A stretch of DNA of 64,000 bases from Gemmatales bacterium. Its GTDB lineage: Bacteria; Planctomycetota; Planctomycetia; Gemmatales; HRBIN36. Positions 43,482 to 52,432 of this stretch are shown piece by piece (the first letter of the stretch is position 1; the number at the start of each line of letters is the position of its first letter). A model generated the notes under the pieces. That model was not told the origin of the DNA and made no database searches. It was given only the letters and a program-made list of their open reading frames with translations. The stretch spans positions 64,722 to 128,721 of the forward strand of contig JANXCQ010000003.1 of NCBI GenBank assembly GCA_025060195.1, written 5' to 3'. The translations under genes were made by a program, and so were the position numbers.

Positions 43482-45842
43482 ATGGTTTGTGCCCGAAGCG
43501 CTTTGGGAGCTTGGCTAACGTCCACGGGAGCGAATCTCCCGACTGGGCTGCGCCAGCGCTATGGACGCCGTACGATATTGCTAGGGCTGACCGTCCTAGC
43601 CTATCTGGCTCTGACGGACGCACACGAGGAAGAACATGCTCTGGCCAGCAAGGGAATTCAGGTGGAGAACAATACCATCTTGCTGGAGCATCGCGCTTGG
43701 GAGGCCTTGGCTCCGCAGCTAGCGCGCGTGGAAAGACGCACGCTGCGCCGCATGGTGCTAGGTACAGGGCAGTTGACTGTCCCCCCTAACGCGCGAGCTG
43801 TGGCTAGTAGTTGGCTGCCCGGGCGTATTGAAAAAATTACTGTGGATTTAGGACAGCCGATCCGTGCAGGGGACGTCGTTGCTTGGGTGCGTAGTGCTGA
43901 GTGGGAAAAACTGATAACGGATTATTTCGTGGCCCAAAACGAGGCTGCTGCGGCACGATTAGAAGCGCAACGGATTGATTCCTTGTTTCGCGAGGCTCTG
44001 GTTTCGCGCCAGGAATGGCTCGAGGCCCAGGCCCGACGTCGCGAGAAGGAAAACGCTTTGCTTATCACCCGCTTACAAATTCGTGCGTTAGTGGACGACG
44101 TGCCCCGGGCAGAGGCCTTGTTACCCGTGCGCAGTCCTATAAACGGCCATGTGACTCGGATTAGCGCCAAAATTGGCGAAGATATTGACCCGCGCCGTGC
44201 CATCGTCGAAATCGTGGACCCAAGCACCATATGGGTGCGGGCTCAGATACCGCAGTTTTATTCGTCCCTCATCAAGCCAGGACAAAACGCCGAGGTGCGC
44301 CCTCGTGCTTGGAAGAGTCCTGAACCCTTACGGGCACGGGTGCTTGCACGCAACTGTCAAATCGACCCACAGTCACTCACCGAGACTGTCTGGCTTGAAC
44401 TTTTGGATCCCCCCGCGTCTAACTGGCATGTGGGCATGCCCGGCATGGTGCAAATTGAAGTGGCCCGCTGCGAAAATGTGCTCGCCATTCCTACGGCAGC
44501 ATTAGTGCAGGAGGGGATGGATACTTATGTCTTCGTGGTCCGCACGCGGAATACGTGCTGCCATGAGCATGAGACAGACCAGGAAAATACCCGCACTCCT
44601 GCCCCACAAGCTTACATTGCGTTAGAGCGGGTTTTCTTTACACCGGGCTTAGCCACTCCCGACTGGGTAGAAGTACGGGACGGTCTGCAGGAGGGTGACC
44701 AGGTATTGACAATCGGCCGACATCAGTTGGCCGTCCTTTTACCACCACGACATGGGGGTGCATTTCGCCTTAGCCCGCAAGCTTGGCATCAATACGGAGT
44801 TCGCGTTGAGCCAGCGAGTTTTCAGCATGTGCGCGACACTATTAGTTTGGAGGCGAGCGTGGCCCTCGCTCCTTCTCAGAGCGAACAGCTACATTGTCCC
44901 GTGACCGCAATGCTCCGGCGTTGGCACATTCTGACCAGCGGACATGTGCGCCAGGGCCAAGTTGTCGCGGAAGTCGTGAGTTGGGAATTACAACAATGGC
45001 AACTCGCCTGGTTACAAAGCGAATTAACGGCACAATCTCAGGAGAATTTGGTCAATGCCTATCGCGAATTAATTGGCCAAGGAATACCTCTGTCGGAACA
45101 AGTTCTACGCAACACCGAGCTAACTTGGCGTTCGACGCGTGCCTTAGCGGACGGTTACAAATCGAGGCTCCGACAAGTGGGGGGCTTTTCAGACGCAGAG
45201 TTACAAATGCTGCTCAGGGAACATAAATTGGTTTCCACCCTCACTCTAACTGCGCCCCGCCCAGCCTGGGCAATCCCCGCTGATTGGCCCATTGGGCAGT
45301 TGATCAGCCCGAGCGATGCCCTTTTCGAGATGTACCCCGCGACGAATTTTCAACTGCGTGCCCGGCTGCCTGAATTTATGTCAAGCTCGCCAAATGTTGA
45401 TGCGCAGGCGCGCTTCCGTCCAGGCCTGGCGGGCCAACCTCTCTGGATGGCACGCATTTTCTATTTAGAAGAAGGGCGCGTGGGCGAGCCGCAGCGCTAT
45501 CTGTGGGCCCAACTCGAGGATGCACCTCGGGATTTACCAATGCACCTTCAGGGTAGCCTCACGGTGGAACTCAGCGGCCCAGATGCTCCAGTACTTGCCG
45601 TCCCTAGTTCCGCGCTTTGGTGGGAAGGAACTCACGCCGCCGTCTTCGTCTATCATCCGGAGCGCGACCTCTTCGAGTACCGTCCCGTCACCGTTGGGCG
45701 CACTAACGATCTGTGGGCCGAAATTCGAAGCGGTCTCAAGGCTGGCGAATACGTTGCAACCTCCGCTGTGGCCCATTTACGCCGCCATTATGGCCGACTT
45801 CGCTCTGGTACTGGATTTTATTGCGAACACTGTAAGGATTAG
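43482..45842 (+). CDS. Double-length RND efflux adaptor (two fused membrane-fusion-protein halves)
   Basis: This 786-residue protein is about twice the normal size of a CzcB/CusB-type adaptor. One membrane anchor (TILLGLTVLAYLALTDA, ~31-47) is followed by a first adaptor unit: TGQLTVPPNARAVASSWLPG and LGQPIRAGDVVAWV (lipoyl half), a hairpin, LLPVRSPINGHVTRISAKIG, and a beta-barrel ending VLAIPTAALVQEGMDTYVFVV. A second unit begins near 440 with TISLEASVALAPSQSEQLH, VTAMLRRWHILTSGHVRQGQ and a hairpin, ending VLAVPSSALWWEGTHAAVFVYHP. The two halves align end to end. A Cys/His/Glu-rich insert (CCHEHETD) could bind metal. The next gene, 50 bp downstream, encodes an HME-RND pump, so this is its adaptor. 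No outer-membrane channel gene is nearby. Confidence 0.85.
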   Translation: MVCARSALGAWLTSTGANLPTGLRQRYGRRTILLGLTVLAYLALTDAHEEEHALASKGIQVENNTILLEHRAWEALAPQLARVERRTLRRMVLGTGQLTVPPNARAVASSWLPGRIEKITVDLGQPIRAGDVVAWVRSAEWEKLITDYFVAQNEAAAARLEAQRIDSLFREALVSRQEWLEAQARRREKENALLITRLQIRALVDDVPRAEALLPVRSPINGHVTRISAKIGEDIDPRRAIVEIVDPSTIWVRAQIPQFYSSLIKPGQNAEVRPRAWKSPEPLRARVLARNCQIDPQSLTETVWLELLDPPASNWHVGMPGMVQIEVARCENVLAIPTAALVQEGMDTYVFVVRTRNTCCHEHETDQENTRTPAPQAYIALERVFFTPGLATPDWVEVRDGLQEGDQVLTIGRHQLAVLLPPRHGGAFRLSPQAWHQYGVRVEPASFQHVRDTISLEASVALAPSQSEQLHCPVTAMLRRWHILTSGHVRQGQVVAEVVSWELQQWQLAWLQSELTAQSQENLVNAYRELIGQGIPLSEQVLRNTELTWRSTRALADGYKSRLRQVGGFSDAELQMLLREHKLVSTLTLTAPRPAWAIPADWPIGQLISPSDALFEMYPATNFQLRARLPEFMSSSPNVDAQARFRPGLAGQPLWMARIFYLEEGRVGEPQRYLWAQLEDAPRDLPMHLQGSLTVELSGPDAPVLAVPSSALWWEGTHAAVFVYHPERDLFEYRPVTVGRTNDLWAEIRSGLKAGEYVATSAVAHLRRHYGRLRSGTGFYCEHCKD

Positions 45843-45892
45843 CTTCCTTCCTCCCTGACTGTGTCTGATTTCAGGAACAGGAACTGCCGGAC

Positions 45893-48800
45893 ATGTTTTC
45901 CTGGATTATTAGCACTGCCTTGCGCAATCGTCAGCTCGTCCTGATTCTGGCGCTGGCGGTGTCAATATTAGGAGGTTATCTTTGGTGGACTGCGGCGATT
46001 GACGTCTTCCCCGAGCTCAATCGTCCAACAGTACCAGTTATCGTCGAATATCCTGGCCGCGCACCGGAGGAGGTCGAGCAAGACGTGACCCGCCCTCTCA
46101 CCTCAGCCTTGCAGGGGGCTCCCCACGTTTTGCACGTACTCGGCGAATCCAGCCAAGGGGTGGCCTCCATTCAAGTCATTTTCGACTGGGGTACCGACCC
46201 TTTGGTTTGCCAGCAGGTCGTTTCCCAACGCCTTCCCTCAGCACGCCTGCCCCCGGATGCCTTTGTGAGTGTTTTACCGCCCTCAGCAATTCTCAATGAC
46301 GTCTTCATTCTCGCACTTCGTTCTCGTCGGCCCATTCACGACGCCAAAGATGCCATAGCTGTGCAATTACAATTACGGCACTTGGCGGAATGGCATGTGC
46401 GACCGCGTCTGTTTGTGCCTGGAGTCGCTAACGTGTTCGTCATTGGGGGACTTCTGCGCCAATATCAAGTCCTCACCGACCCGGAACGTTTAGCTATGCA
46501 CGACGTCACTCTGGCCGACCTAACCAAAGCGGTCGCGGAAGCTTATGCTGCGACTGGTGGCGGTCCCTTCGTGGGAGCCCAAAGCGAACAACTGACGCGG
46601 GTCACCGCGCCAATCCGCCGCCTCGAAGACCTCGAACAAATCGCCATTCCTCGCCGGGATGGCTCCCGAGTTCGCCTCCGCGAAGTCGCCGACGTCACTA
46701 TCGCTGGCCCTGTCCCTCGCGGCAGCGCCACCTTTCACTTTCGCACCGCCCAGGAAGATGGATCGTGGTTACTCAATCAGTGCCCTGCCGTGATTCTCGA
46801 AGTACAACGTCAGCCCGGGGCGAACGTCCTGGAACTGACCAGCCGACTCCAAAGCGTTCTCCAGGAGCTGCAATTGGAGCTCGACCGCAGCTATCCCGAG
46901 CAACTGTTAGTACTGGAAACCGATATTTTCCGTCAAGCTAACTTTATCGAAGCCGCCGTTCATAACGTCCAAGAAGCGCTTCGCGACGGCTTGGTTTTAG
47001 TAGCTGTTATTTTAGTGTTGTTCCTGGCTAACCTCCGCACTGCGCTGGTTACGCTCACCGCTCTGCCCCTGTCTCTGGCACTGTTCGGTCTCATCTTCGG
47101 CCTTCGTCCAGGTTCTTGGCAGCTCGTCCTAAACACGATGACCTTAGGCGGGATCGCCATCGCCGTCGGCGAACTTGTGGACGATGCCATTGTGGACGTG
47201 GAAAACATTTTCCGTCGTCTCAAACAGAACCGCCAACTCGCCCAGCCTCGACCTGTCCTGGAGGTAATTCGCGATGCCTCCCAGGAAGTCCGAAATTCCA
47301 TTGTCTATGCCACAACGATCGTCTGCTTCGTAGTAGCCCCTCTCTTGTTGTTGCCTGGCCTCACGGGAGCGCTGTTTGCTCCCCTGGCCATCGCGTATGC
47401 TTCCTCGTTGTTGGCTTCCCTGTTAGTATCTTTGACCGTTACGCCGGTTCTTGCCTCGTATTTACTGCCGAACGCCCGTGTCATCGAAAAACCCGGCGAT
47501 GCCTTTCTGGTACGGTGGCTCAAAGCAGGGGTTCGGCCGCTGGTACGCGCCGCCCTTCGTCGGCCTGGGTGGGTAATTGGTTTTGTTACTGTGCTCGTAC
47601 TGGTCGGCATAGCAGTGCTGCCTTTCATGAGCGGTTCCTTCTTGCCACCTTTCAACGAGGATAGTCTTGTAATCACTGTCACCGCACCGCTCGGCGTTAG
47701 TTTGGACGAAGCTAGCCGAATCGCCGATCGAGTCGCGCAGATGGTGTTGGAAATCCCAGAAGTGGTTCATGTGGCCCGTTACAACGGACGCGCCGAGCAG
47801 GACGAAGAAATTGCCCCGATCAATGTTTCCCACATTTACGTTCGACTACTGCCTTCCCGCCAGCCCAGACAGGAGCCTTGGGCCGAATACCTACGAAAAA
47901 TTCCACTGGTGGATCGTTTCTCCTATGAGAGATTAGGTCGTCCGCGCGCGGCGGTGTTAGAAGATATCCGGGAACGATTGGCGTACGTTCCGGGGGTAGC
48001 AATTAGTGTCGGCGGCCCCATCAGCCATCAACTCGACCACGTTTTAGCAGGAACCGAGGCCGCTGTCGCCATCCGCATCTATGGCCCCGACCTCGCCACG
48101 CTTCGGGGTCTGGCTGAGCAGGTTTTGCAGATACTTCGTGAAATCCCAGGTGTAGTAGATGCGCGGCCAGCCCAGCCCATTGAAGAAATTGACCAAATCC
48201 GCATCCGCATAAATCAACAATTGGCTGGACAATTCGGTCAGTCGGCTGGTGAGCTAGCGCAAATCTTGCAGACGGCCCTCGCTGGACGCAGACTCTTGTT
48301 TATTCCCGAGGGCGACGCACGCACCGCACTGGTTGTCTGGTACACACCGGAGGCTCGGCGCGATCTGGATACTCTGCGACAAACCTTGGTTGACACTCCC
48401 GCGGGACGTGTTCCGCTCGAACAACTCGCGGAAGTCGAGCCGGTAAGCGGCCCCTTCGCCCTCTACTTAGAAAGACAGCAGCGGCGGGTCATGGTCGCTT
48501 GCAACATCGATGCCACCGATATGACTAGCGTCGTGCGAGAAATCAAGGGGCGTATCTCAGAACTCTCCCTGCCCCCAGGCTATTTCCTCGAATATAGTGG
48601 CCAATATGAAGAACGCGAAACTGCTGGCACTTATATCTGGCTACTTTACCCGTTGGTTCTCCTAGGAATACTTACATTACTCTGGCGTTGCTTAGGTTCA
48701 TGGCGCGCGGCCATCCTAGTAATGACTAATGTGCCTCTGGCTTGCGTCGGCGCAGTAATCACTCTGCTACTGCTTCATCCCCCGACCTTGCAAGAACTGC

Positions 48801-49510
48801 GCCAGCACCACTGGTCAGAGTGGCTTGAACTATGGTTTAGTAAGACTTCGCTATCATTAGCCCATTGGATCGGCTTCATTACTCTGACTGGGATCGTCAG
48901 TCGTAACGGCATCATGATGATCGCGCACTATATTCACCTGATGCGCTACGAAGGCGAACAGTTTAATGAGTCAATGATCCTTCACGGCACGTTAGAACGG
49001 TTAGTCCCTATGCTCATGACGGCACTCACTACCATACTGGGCCTAACCCCTTTGTTATTAGGAGCCGACGAACCGGGCCGTGAGGTTCTCCATCCGTTGG
49101 CTGTCGTTGTGGCGGGCGGTTTACTTTGGGCCACTTTATTAGACCAAATCGTTACTCCCGCCTTGTTTTTCCTTTTCGGCCGTAAAGTCTATGCCACATT
49201 AGCAAGCGAAATGCAGCCTGCCCAGGACGGGCCACCTTACATCCCGTCCGCGATCAACTCGCCCCCTCCTTCGCCAAATCTTATCGTCGCACCTATGAAC
49301 GATGGCGTGAATAAAATCTATACATCTCATACGGCATGTGTGCCGTCATTCAATCAAGTGCCTGCCATATCCATAACACTCATGCCCGCTTCTTCGGTTC
49401 GTGAGAGCCAGCTTTCGCCCGATAATCAATCTCCAGCCGCTATATCCGCATCGCAGCCTAATATCAGTCAACTCCAGGAAAGGAATTCCTCGGATCCTTC
49501 TACAAACTAA
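45893..49510 (+). CDS. Heavy-metal-type RND efflux pump (CzcA/CusA family)
   Basis: This 1205-residue inner-membrane pump exports substrate using the proton gradient. N-terminal TM1 (RQLVLILALAVSILGGYLWW), porter domain IDVFPELNRPTVPV, and the TM4 charged motif VGELVDDAIVDVENIFRRL place it with the HME-RND (CzcA/CusA) group, where the paired Asp and Glu carry protons. TM7-12 (IGFVTVLVLVGIAVLPFM, IMMIAHYIHLM and later) are present. C-terminal residues ~1120-1205 are an unusual Pro/Ser-rich tail (AINSPPPSPNLIVAP). The metal specificity is not deducible. It follows the double adaptor gene by 50 bp, and an AbgT-type transporter gene comes 29 bp after it. Confidence 0.93.
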   Translation: MFSWIISTALRNRQLVLILALAVSILGGYLWWTAAIDVFPELNRPTVPVIVEYPGRAPEEVEQDVTRPLTSALQGAPHVLHVLGESSQGVASIQVIFDWGTDPLVCQQVVSQRLPSARLPPDAFVSVLPPSAILNDVFILALRSRRPIHDAKDAIAVQLQLRHLAEWHVRPRLFVPGVANVFVIGGLLRQYQVLTDPERLAMHDVTLADLTKAVAEAYAATGGGPFVGAQSEQLTRVTAPIRRLEDLEQIAIPRRDGSRVRLREVADVTIAGPVPRGSATFHFRTAQEDGSWLLNQCPAVILEVQRQPGANVLELTSRLQSVLQELQLELDRSYPEQLLVLETDIFRQANFIEAAVHNVQEALRDGLVLVAVILVLFLANLRTALVTLTALPLSLALFGLIFGLRPGSWQLVLNTMTLGGIAIAVGELVDDAIVDVENIFRRLKQNRQLAQPRPVLEVIRDASQEVRNSIVYATTIVCFVVAPLLLLPGLTGALFAPLAIAYASSLLASLLVSLTVTPVLASYLLPNARVIEKPGDAFLVRWLKAGVRPLVRAALRRPGWVIGFVTVLVLVGIAVLPFMSGSFLPPFNEDSLVITVTAPLGVSLDEASRIADRVAQMVLEIPEVVHVARYNGRAEQDEEIAPINVSHIYVRLLPSRQPRQEPWAEYLRKIPLVDRFSYERLGRPRAAVLEDIRERLAYVPGVAISVGGPISHQLDHVLAGTEAAVAIRIYGPDLATLRGLAEQVLQILREIPGVVDARPAQPIEEIDQIRIRINQQLAGQFGQSAGELAQILQTALAGRRLLFIPEGDARTALVVWYTPEARRDLDTLRQTLVDTPAGRVPLEQLAEVEPVSGPFALYLERQQRRVMVACNIDATDMTSVVREIKGRISELSLPPGYFLEYSGQYEERETAGTYIWLLYPLVLLGILTLLWRCLGSWRAAILVMTNVPLACVGAVITLLLLHPPTLQELRQHHWSEWLELWFSKTSLSLAHWIGFITLTGIVSRNGIMMIAHYIHLMRYEGEQFNESMILHGTLERLVPMLMTALTTILGLTPLLLGADEPGREVLHPLAVVVAGGLLWATLLDQIVTPALFFLFGRKVYATLASEMQPAQDGPPYIPSAINSPPPSPNLIVAPMNDGVNKIYTSHTACVPSFNQVPAISITLMPASSVRESQLSPDNQSPAAISASQPNISQLQERNSSDPSTN

Positions 49511-49539
49511 TACAGCGTACGCAAATTGGGAAGTGCCTT

Positions 49540-51129
49540 ATGTTAGAAAACGTGCCTCTAAACAATCAACGGCGCCGTTGGATTGATCGATTCCTCGATG
49601 CCATTCAGTGGGCGGGTAACAAGTTACCTGACCCGGCGCTCATTTTCGTCTGGGCGCTCGTCATAGTGTGGATATTGTCTGCTGTGTTAGCACCTGTCGA
49701 ATTCGCAGGCTACCAAGACCCGCGAACTAAGCAGCCGATCCAGATTCATAATCAATTATCTGGTACCGCCTTGACGAAGTTTCTCGTCAATATGGTGGAC
49801 ACATTCGTGCGGTTTCCGCCCCTAGGGGTCGTGTTAGTGGCGCTATTAGGCGTCGGTGTGGCCGAACATACCGGTTTTATTCATGCACTTATCAAGGCCT
49901 TACTTAGCATCACCCCACGAACGCTGCTAACCCCGATGTTACTTCTCGTCGCCATTATGAGCCACTCCGCAGGAGATACTGGGTATGTATTAGTAATTCC
50001 GCTAGGCGGGTTGATTTTTGCCGCGGCAGGACGGCATCCCTTAGCAGGTATCGTATGCGCTTTCGCTGGTGTCTCGGGAGGATTTAGTGCAAACTTTCTG
50101 CCTTCAGGCCTAGACCCTTTACTTCAGGGTTTTACCCAATCCGCGGCCCAGATCATCGAACCAGGCCGGCAAGTGAATCCTTTATGTAACTATTGGTTTA
50201 TGTCCGCCTCCTCCGTCTTGATCATCCTGGTAGGATGGTACATAACCGATCGCGTCATCGAACCGCGCCTGCGCCATGTCGCAACCAACAGCACTAATCC
50301 TGAGCAAACTCCGACCCTGGGAGCCTTGCAAGCTCGTGAAATCTTTGCCCTCTATGCTGCCCTGGCAACGGTTCTCGCCGGCGCATTAGCCCTTCTGCTC
50401 GCTTGCCTCCTGCCCGAAAAATCGCCTTTAGCGTCTCCAAAAGGTTCGTTCTCGGAGCATGACGCGCCGCTCATGAAAGCCATTGTTCCGCTCATCTTCC
50501 TCTTTTTCCTCGTACCTGGCATTGTCTATGGCATGCTGGCCGGGACGGTGAGGTCCCACCGCGACGTTATCCAAGCCATGACTAAGTCCATGCAGACTAT
50601 GGGTTATTACTTAGTATTAGCCTTTTTTGCCGCACAATTTACCTATGCGTTCGCAGAATCCAATTTAGGGGCCTTACTGGCCATTTCGGGGGCCCAATTT
50701 CTTTCGACCCTCGGCTTACCCAACCATGTAACTATCCTCGGCATAATCTTGCTGAGTACGCTGGTAAATCTGCTGATTGGCTCTGCATCCGCGAAATGGG
50801 CGATTCTGAGTCCGATTTTCGTACCCATGCTCATGCAATTAGGTGTCGCTCCAGAACTAACGCAAGCTGCCTACCGGATCGGCGATTCAAGTACCAATAT
50901 CATTACACCATTACTACCATACTTTCCGCTGATCGTAGCATATGCCCAGCGCTATGTAAAGGATACCGGGGTCGGGACCCTCATCTCGCTTATGCTTCCA
51001 TTCTCATTCACTTTCCTAGTGACATGGACGACTTTGCTCATGATTTGGTGGTACCTAGGGCTCCCCCTCGGTTTACCCACGGTTTGGGGGCTGCAAGGCT
51101 ATACCTATGTTCCAGCCGCTAACCCATAA
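49540..51129 (+). CDS. AbgT-family transporter
   Basis: This 529-residue membrane protein of about 12 helices has AbgT signatures. RFLDAIQWAGNKLPDPALIF at the N-terminus, HSAGDTGYVLVIPLGGLIF and GVSGGFSANFLPSGLDPLLQ in the first half, and IGDSSTNIITPLLPYFPLIVAYAQRY near the C-terminus are typical. The family (AbgT/MtrF) transports p-aminobenzoyl-glutamate or exports sulfonamide-type antimetabolites by ion coupling. It starts 29 bp after the RND pump, so the genes could be one operon, though functionally the link is not evident. The closing residues are short and hydrophilic. Substrate unknown. Confidence 0.93.
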   Translation: MLENVPLNNQRRRWIDRFLDAIQWAGNKLPDPALIFVWALVIVWILSAVLAPVEFAGYQDPRTKQPIQIHNQLSGTALTKFLVNMVDTFVRFPPLGVVLVALLGVGVAEHTGFIHALIKALLSITPRTLLTPMLLLVAIMSHSAGDTGYVLVIPLGGLIFAAAGRHPLAGIVCAFAGVSGGFSANFLPSGLDPLLQGFTQSAAQIIEPGRQVNPLCNYWFMSASSVLIILVGWYITDRVIEPRLRHVATNSTNPEQTPTLGALQAREIFALYAALATVLAGALALLLACLLPEKSPLASPKGSFSEHDAPLMKAIVPLIFLFFLVPGIVYGMLAGTVRSHRDVIQAMTKSMQTMGYYLVLAFFAAQFTYAFAESNLGALLAISGAQFLSTLGLPNHVTILGIILLSTLVNLLIGSASAKWAILSPIFVPMLMQLGVAPELTQAAYRIGDSSTNIITPLLPYFPLIVAYAQRYVKDTGVGTLISLMLPFSFTFLVTWTTLLMIWWYLGLPLGLPTVWGLQGYTYVPAANP

Positions 51130-51338
51130 ATAGCAAAGCTTAGCCTAATTCCAACAGTTATGAGTAGGCAGAAATGGCGACATTGCTTGTTAATCCTTCC
51201 GGCCTGGGGCGGCGCGGTGTGTCGTCGTAACGCTGTGGTAGCGACTTACTGTGCATGATAATAATGTGGCTCATGTTTAGGAAGGATGGCGTTTATGGTA
51301 ATCCTGTCCTTGCTTGGTTCCAACTTAGTTGGAGCTGG

Positions 51339-52184
51339 CTAACCGCATTCAGGTCCCGATGAAGCCCAAAGCAGACTGCGCATTTCTTGCGGAGCCTGGC
51401 CAAGCCACATGCGGTGAAACGAACGCTCCGCCCTGCAACCTAGATTTTGTGCCATATCCCTCGCTGCTATTTGATAGTCGGGGATGTCTATATATATCGG
51501 TTTCCCAGCAGCTAAGCCCATTACCTGAGCCAAAAACATAAGTCCCAAGTCAGCGACTCCTATCACCGGACCAAGTTGATAAGCCTTGGCACCAGGTCTA
51601 AGAAAAGCATAAGCTGCTATCTGATTGTTTTGCGTAGCAACATACTTGGCGATTTGGTCATCTCTCCACCATTCTGCTATCAGTCTGCTGCGGTCGGTGC
51701 GGGTCACCAGCGCATCTAAAGCCGATACCGCAGTATAGTCGCTAAAAACAGCTTGGCGAACGCTTAGCTCATATGGGGTCTCTAATAACTTAGGTGTCCC
51801 GGCGAATCGTGTTATCGTATATTCAGTACTAAAACCAAATTGTTCATAAAGAGGTCGGCCCAAGTCAGTGGCGTCTAAGCGGATGGTGCGAACCTTGCGA
51901 CTTGCGAGATATTTTAGAGCGTGTTCCACGAGAGCGCGACCAATGCCGCGCCGACGGTATGATTGCTCGACTAAGACCATAGCCAGCCAGGCAGTGTCGC
52001 CAAAGCACAGCGCCACGGTCGTGCCTACTGCATGACCAGAATATTCTGCTACCAGGCAGCCCGTTGGCTCCAGTGTCAAAAATCGCTGCCAATCCCGAGG
52101 CGTCTGGTTCCAGCCAGCTTGTTCCTTGAGATACATGCCCAAGGGAATATCGTCGGGCTGCATCAGGCGAATGGTCAGGCTCAT
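51339..52184 (-). CDS. GNAT acetyltransferase with second C-terminal domain
   Basis: This 281-residue protein has an N-terminal GNAT domain (~1-135): RLMQPDDIPLGMYLKEQAGW, AWLAMVLVEQSYRRRGIGRALVEHAL, with the acetyl-CoA-binding RRRGIG loop, and LDATDLGRPLYEQFGF. The C-terminal ~135 residues are a second domain (SVRQAVFSDYTAVSALDALV, DQIAKYVATQNNQIAAYAFL, AAGKPIYIDIPDY), resembling the extra GNAT-like domain in two-domain family members. Substrate unknown. The gene is alone on its strand, flanked by a 209-bp gap and by the M48 protease gene in the other direction. Confidence 0.87.
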   Translation of the reverse strand: MSLTIRLMQPDDIPLGMYLKEQAGWNQTPRDWQRFLTLEPTGCLVAEYSGHAVGTTVALCFGDTAWLAMVLVEQSYRRRGIGRALVEHALKYLASRKVRTIRLDATDLGRPLYEQFGFSTEYTITRFAGTPKLLETPYELSVRQAVFSDYTAVSALDALVTRTDRSRLIAEWWRDDQIAKYVATQNNQIAAYAFLRPGAKAYQLGPVIGVADLGLMFLAQVMGLAAGKPIYIDIPDYQIAARDMAQNLGCRAERSFHRMWLGQAPQEMRSLLWASSGPECG

Positions 52185-52432
52185 GAAATGCTTCCCAATT
52201 GGCTAGTCGTGCTGGCGCAAAGCCGGCGTATGGGTTATCAACTTGATATGGATCAGAGGCTTCGAGGCCAAACTATGCAGGTCAGCCAGTTGTCTCACTC
52301 CGAGTCGTTGCGTGCGGCAGCGCTCAACTGGTTTTTTGGCCGATGGGCAAATGTTGCTAGATATCACCAAAGATTTAGCGCCCATAGTCAGTGGTTTGCA
52401 TAAAATAACCTCAAGAGAAGCAACCGCGATTG

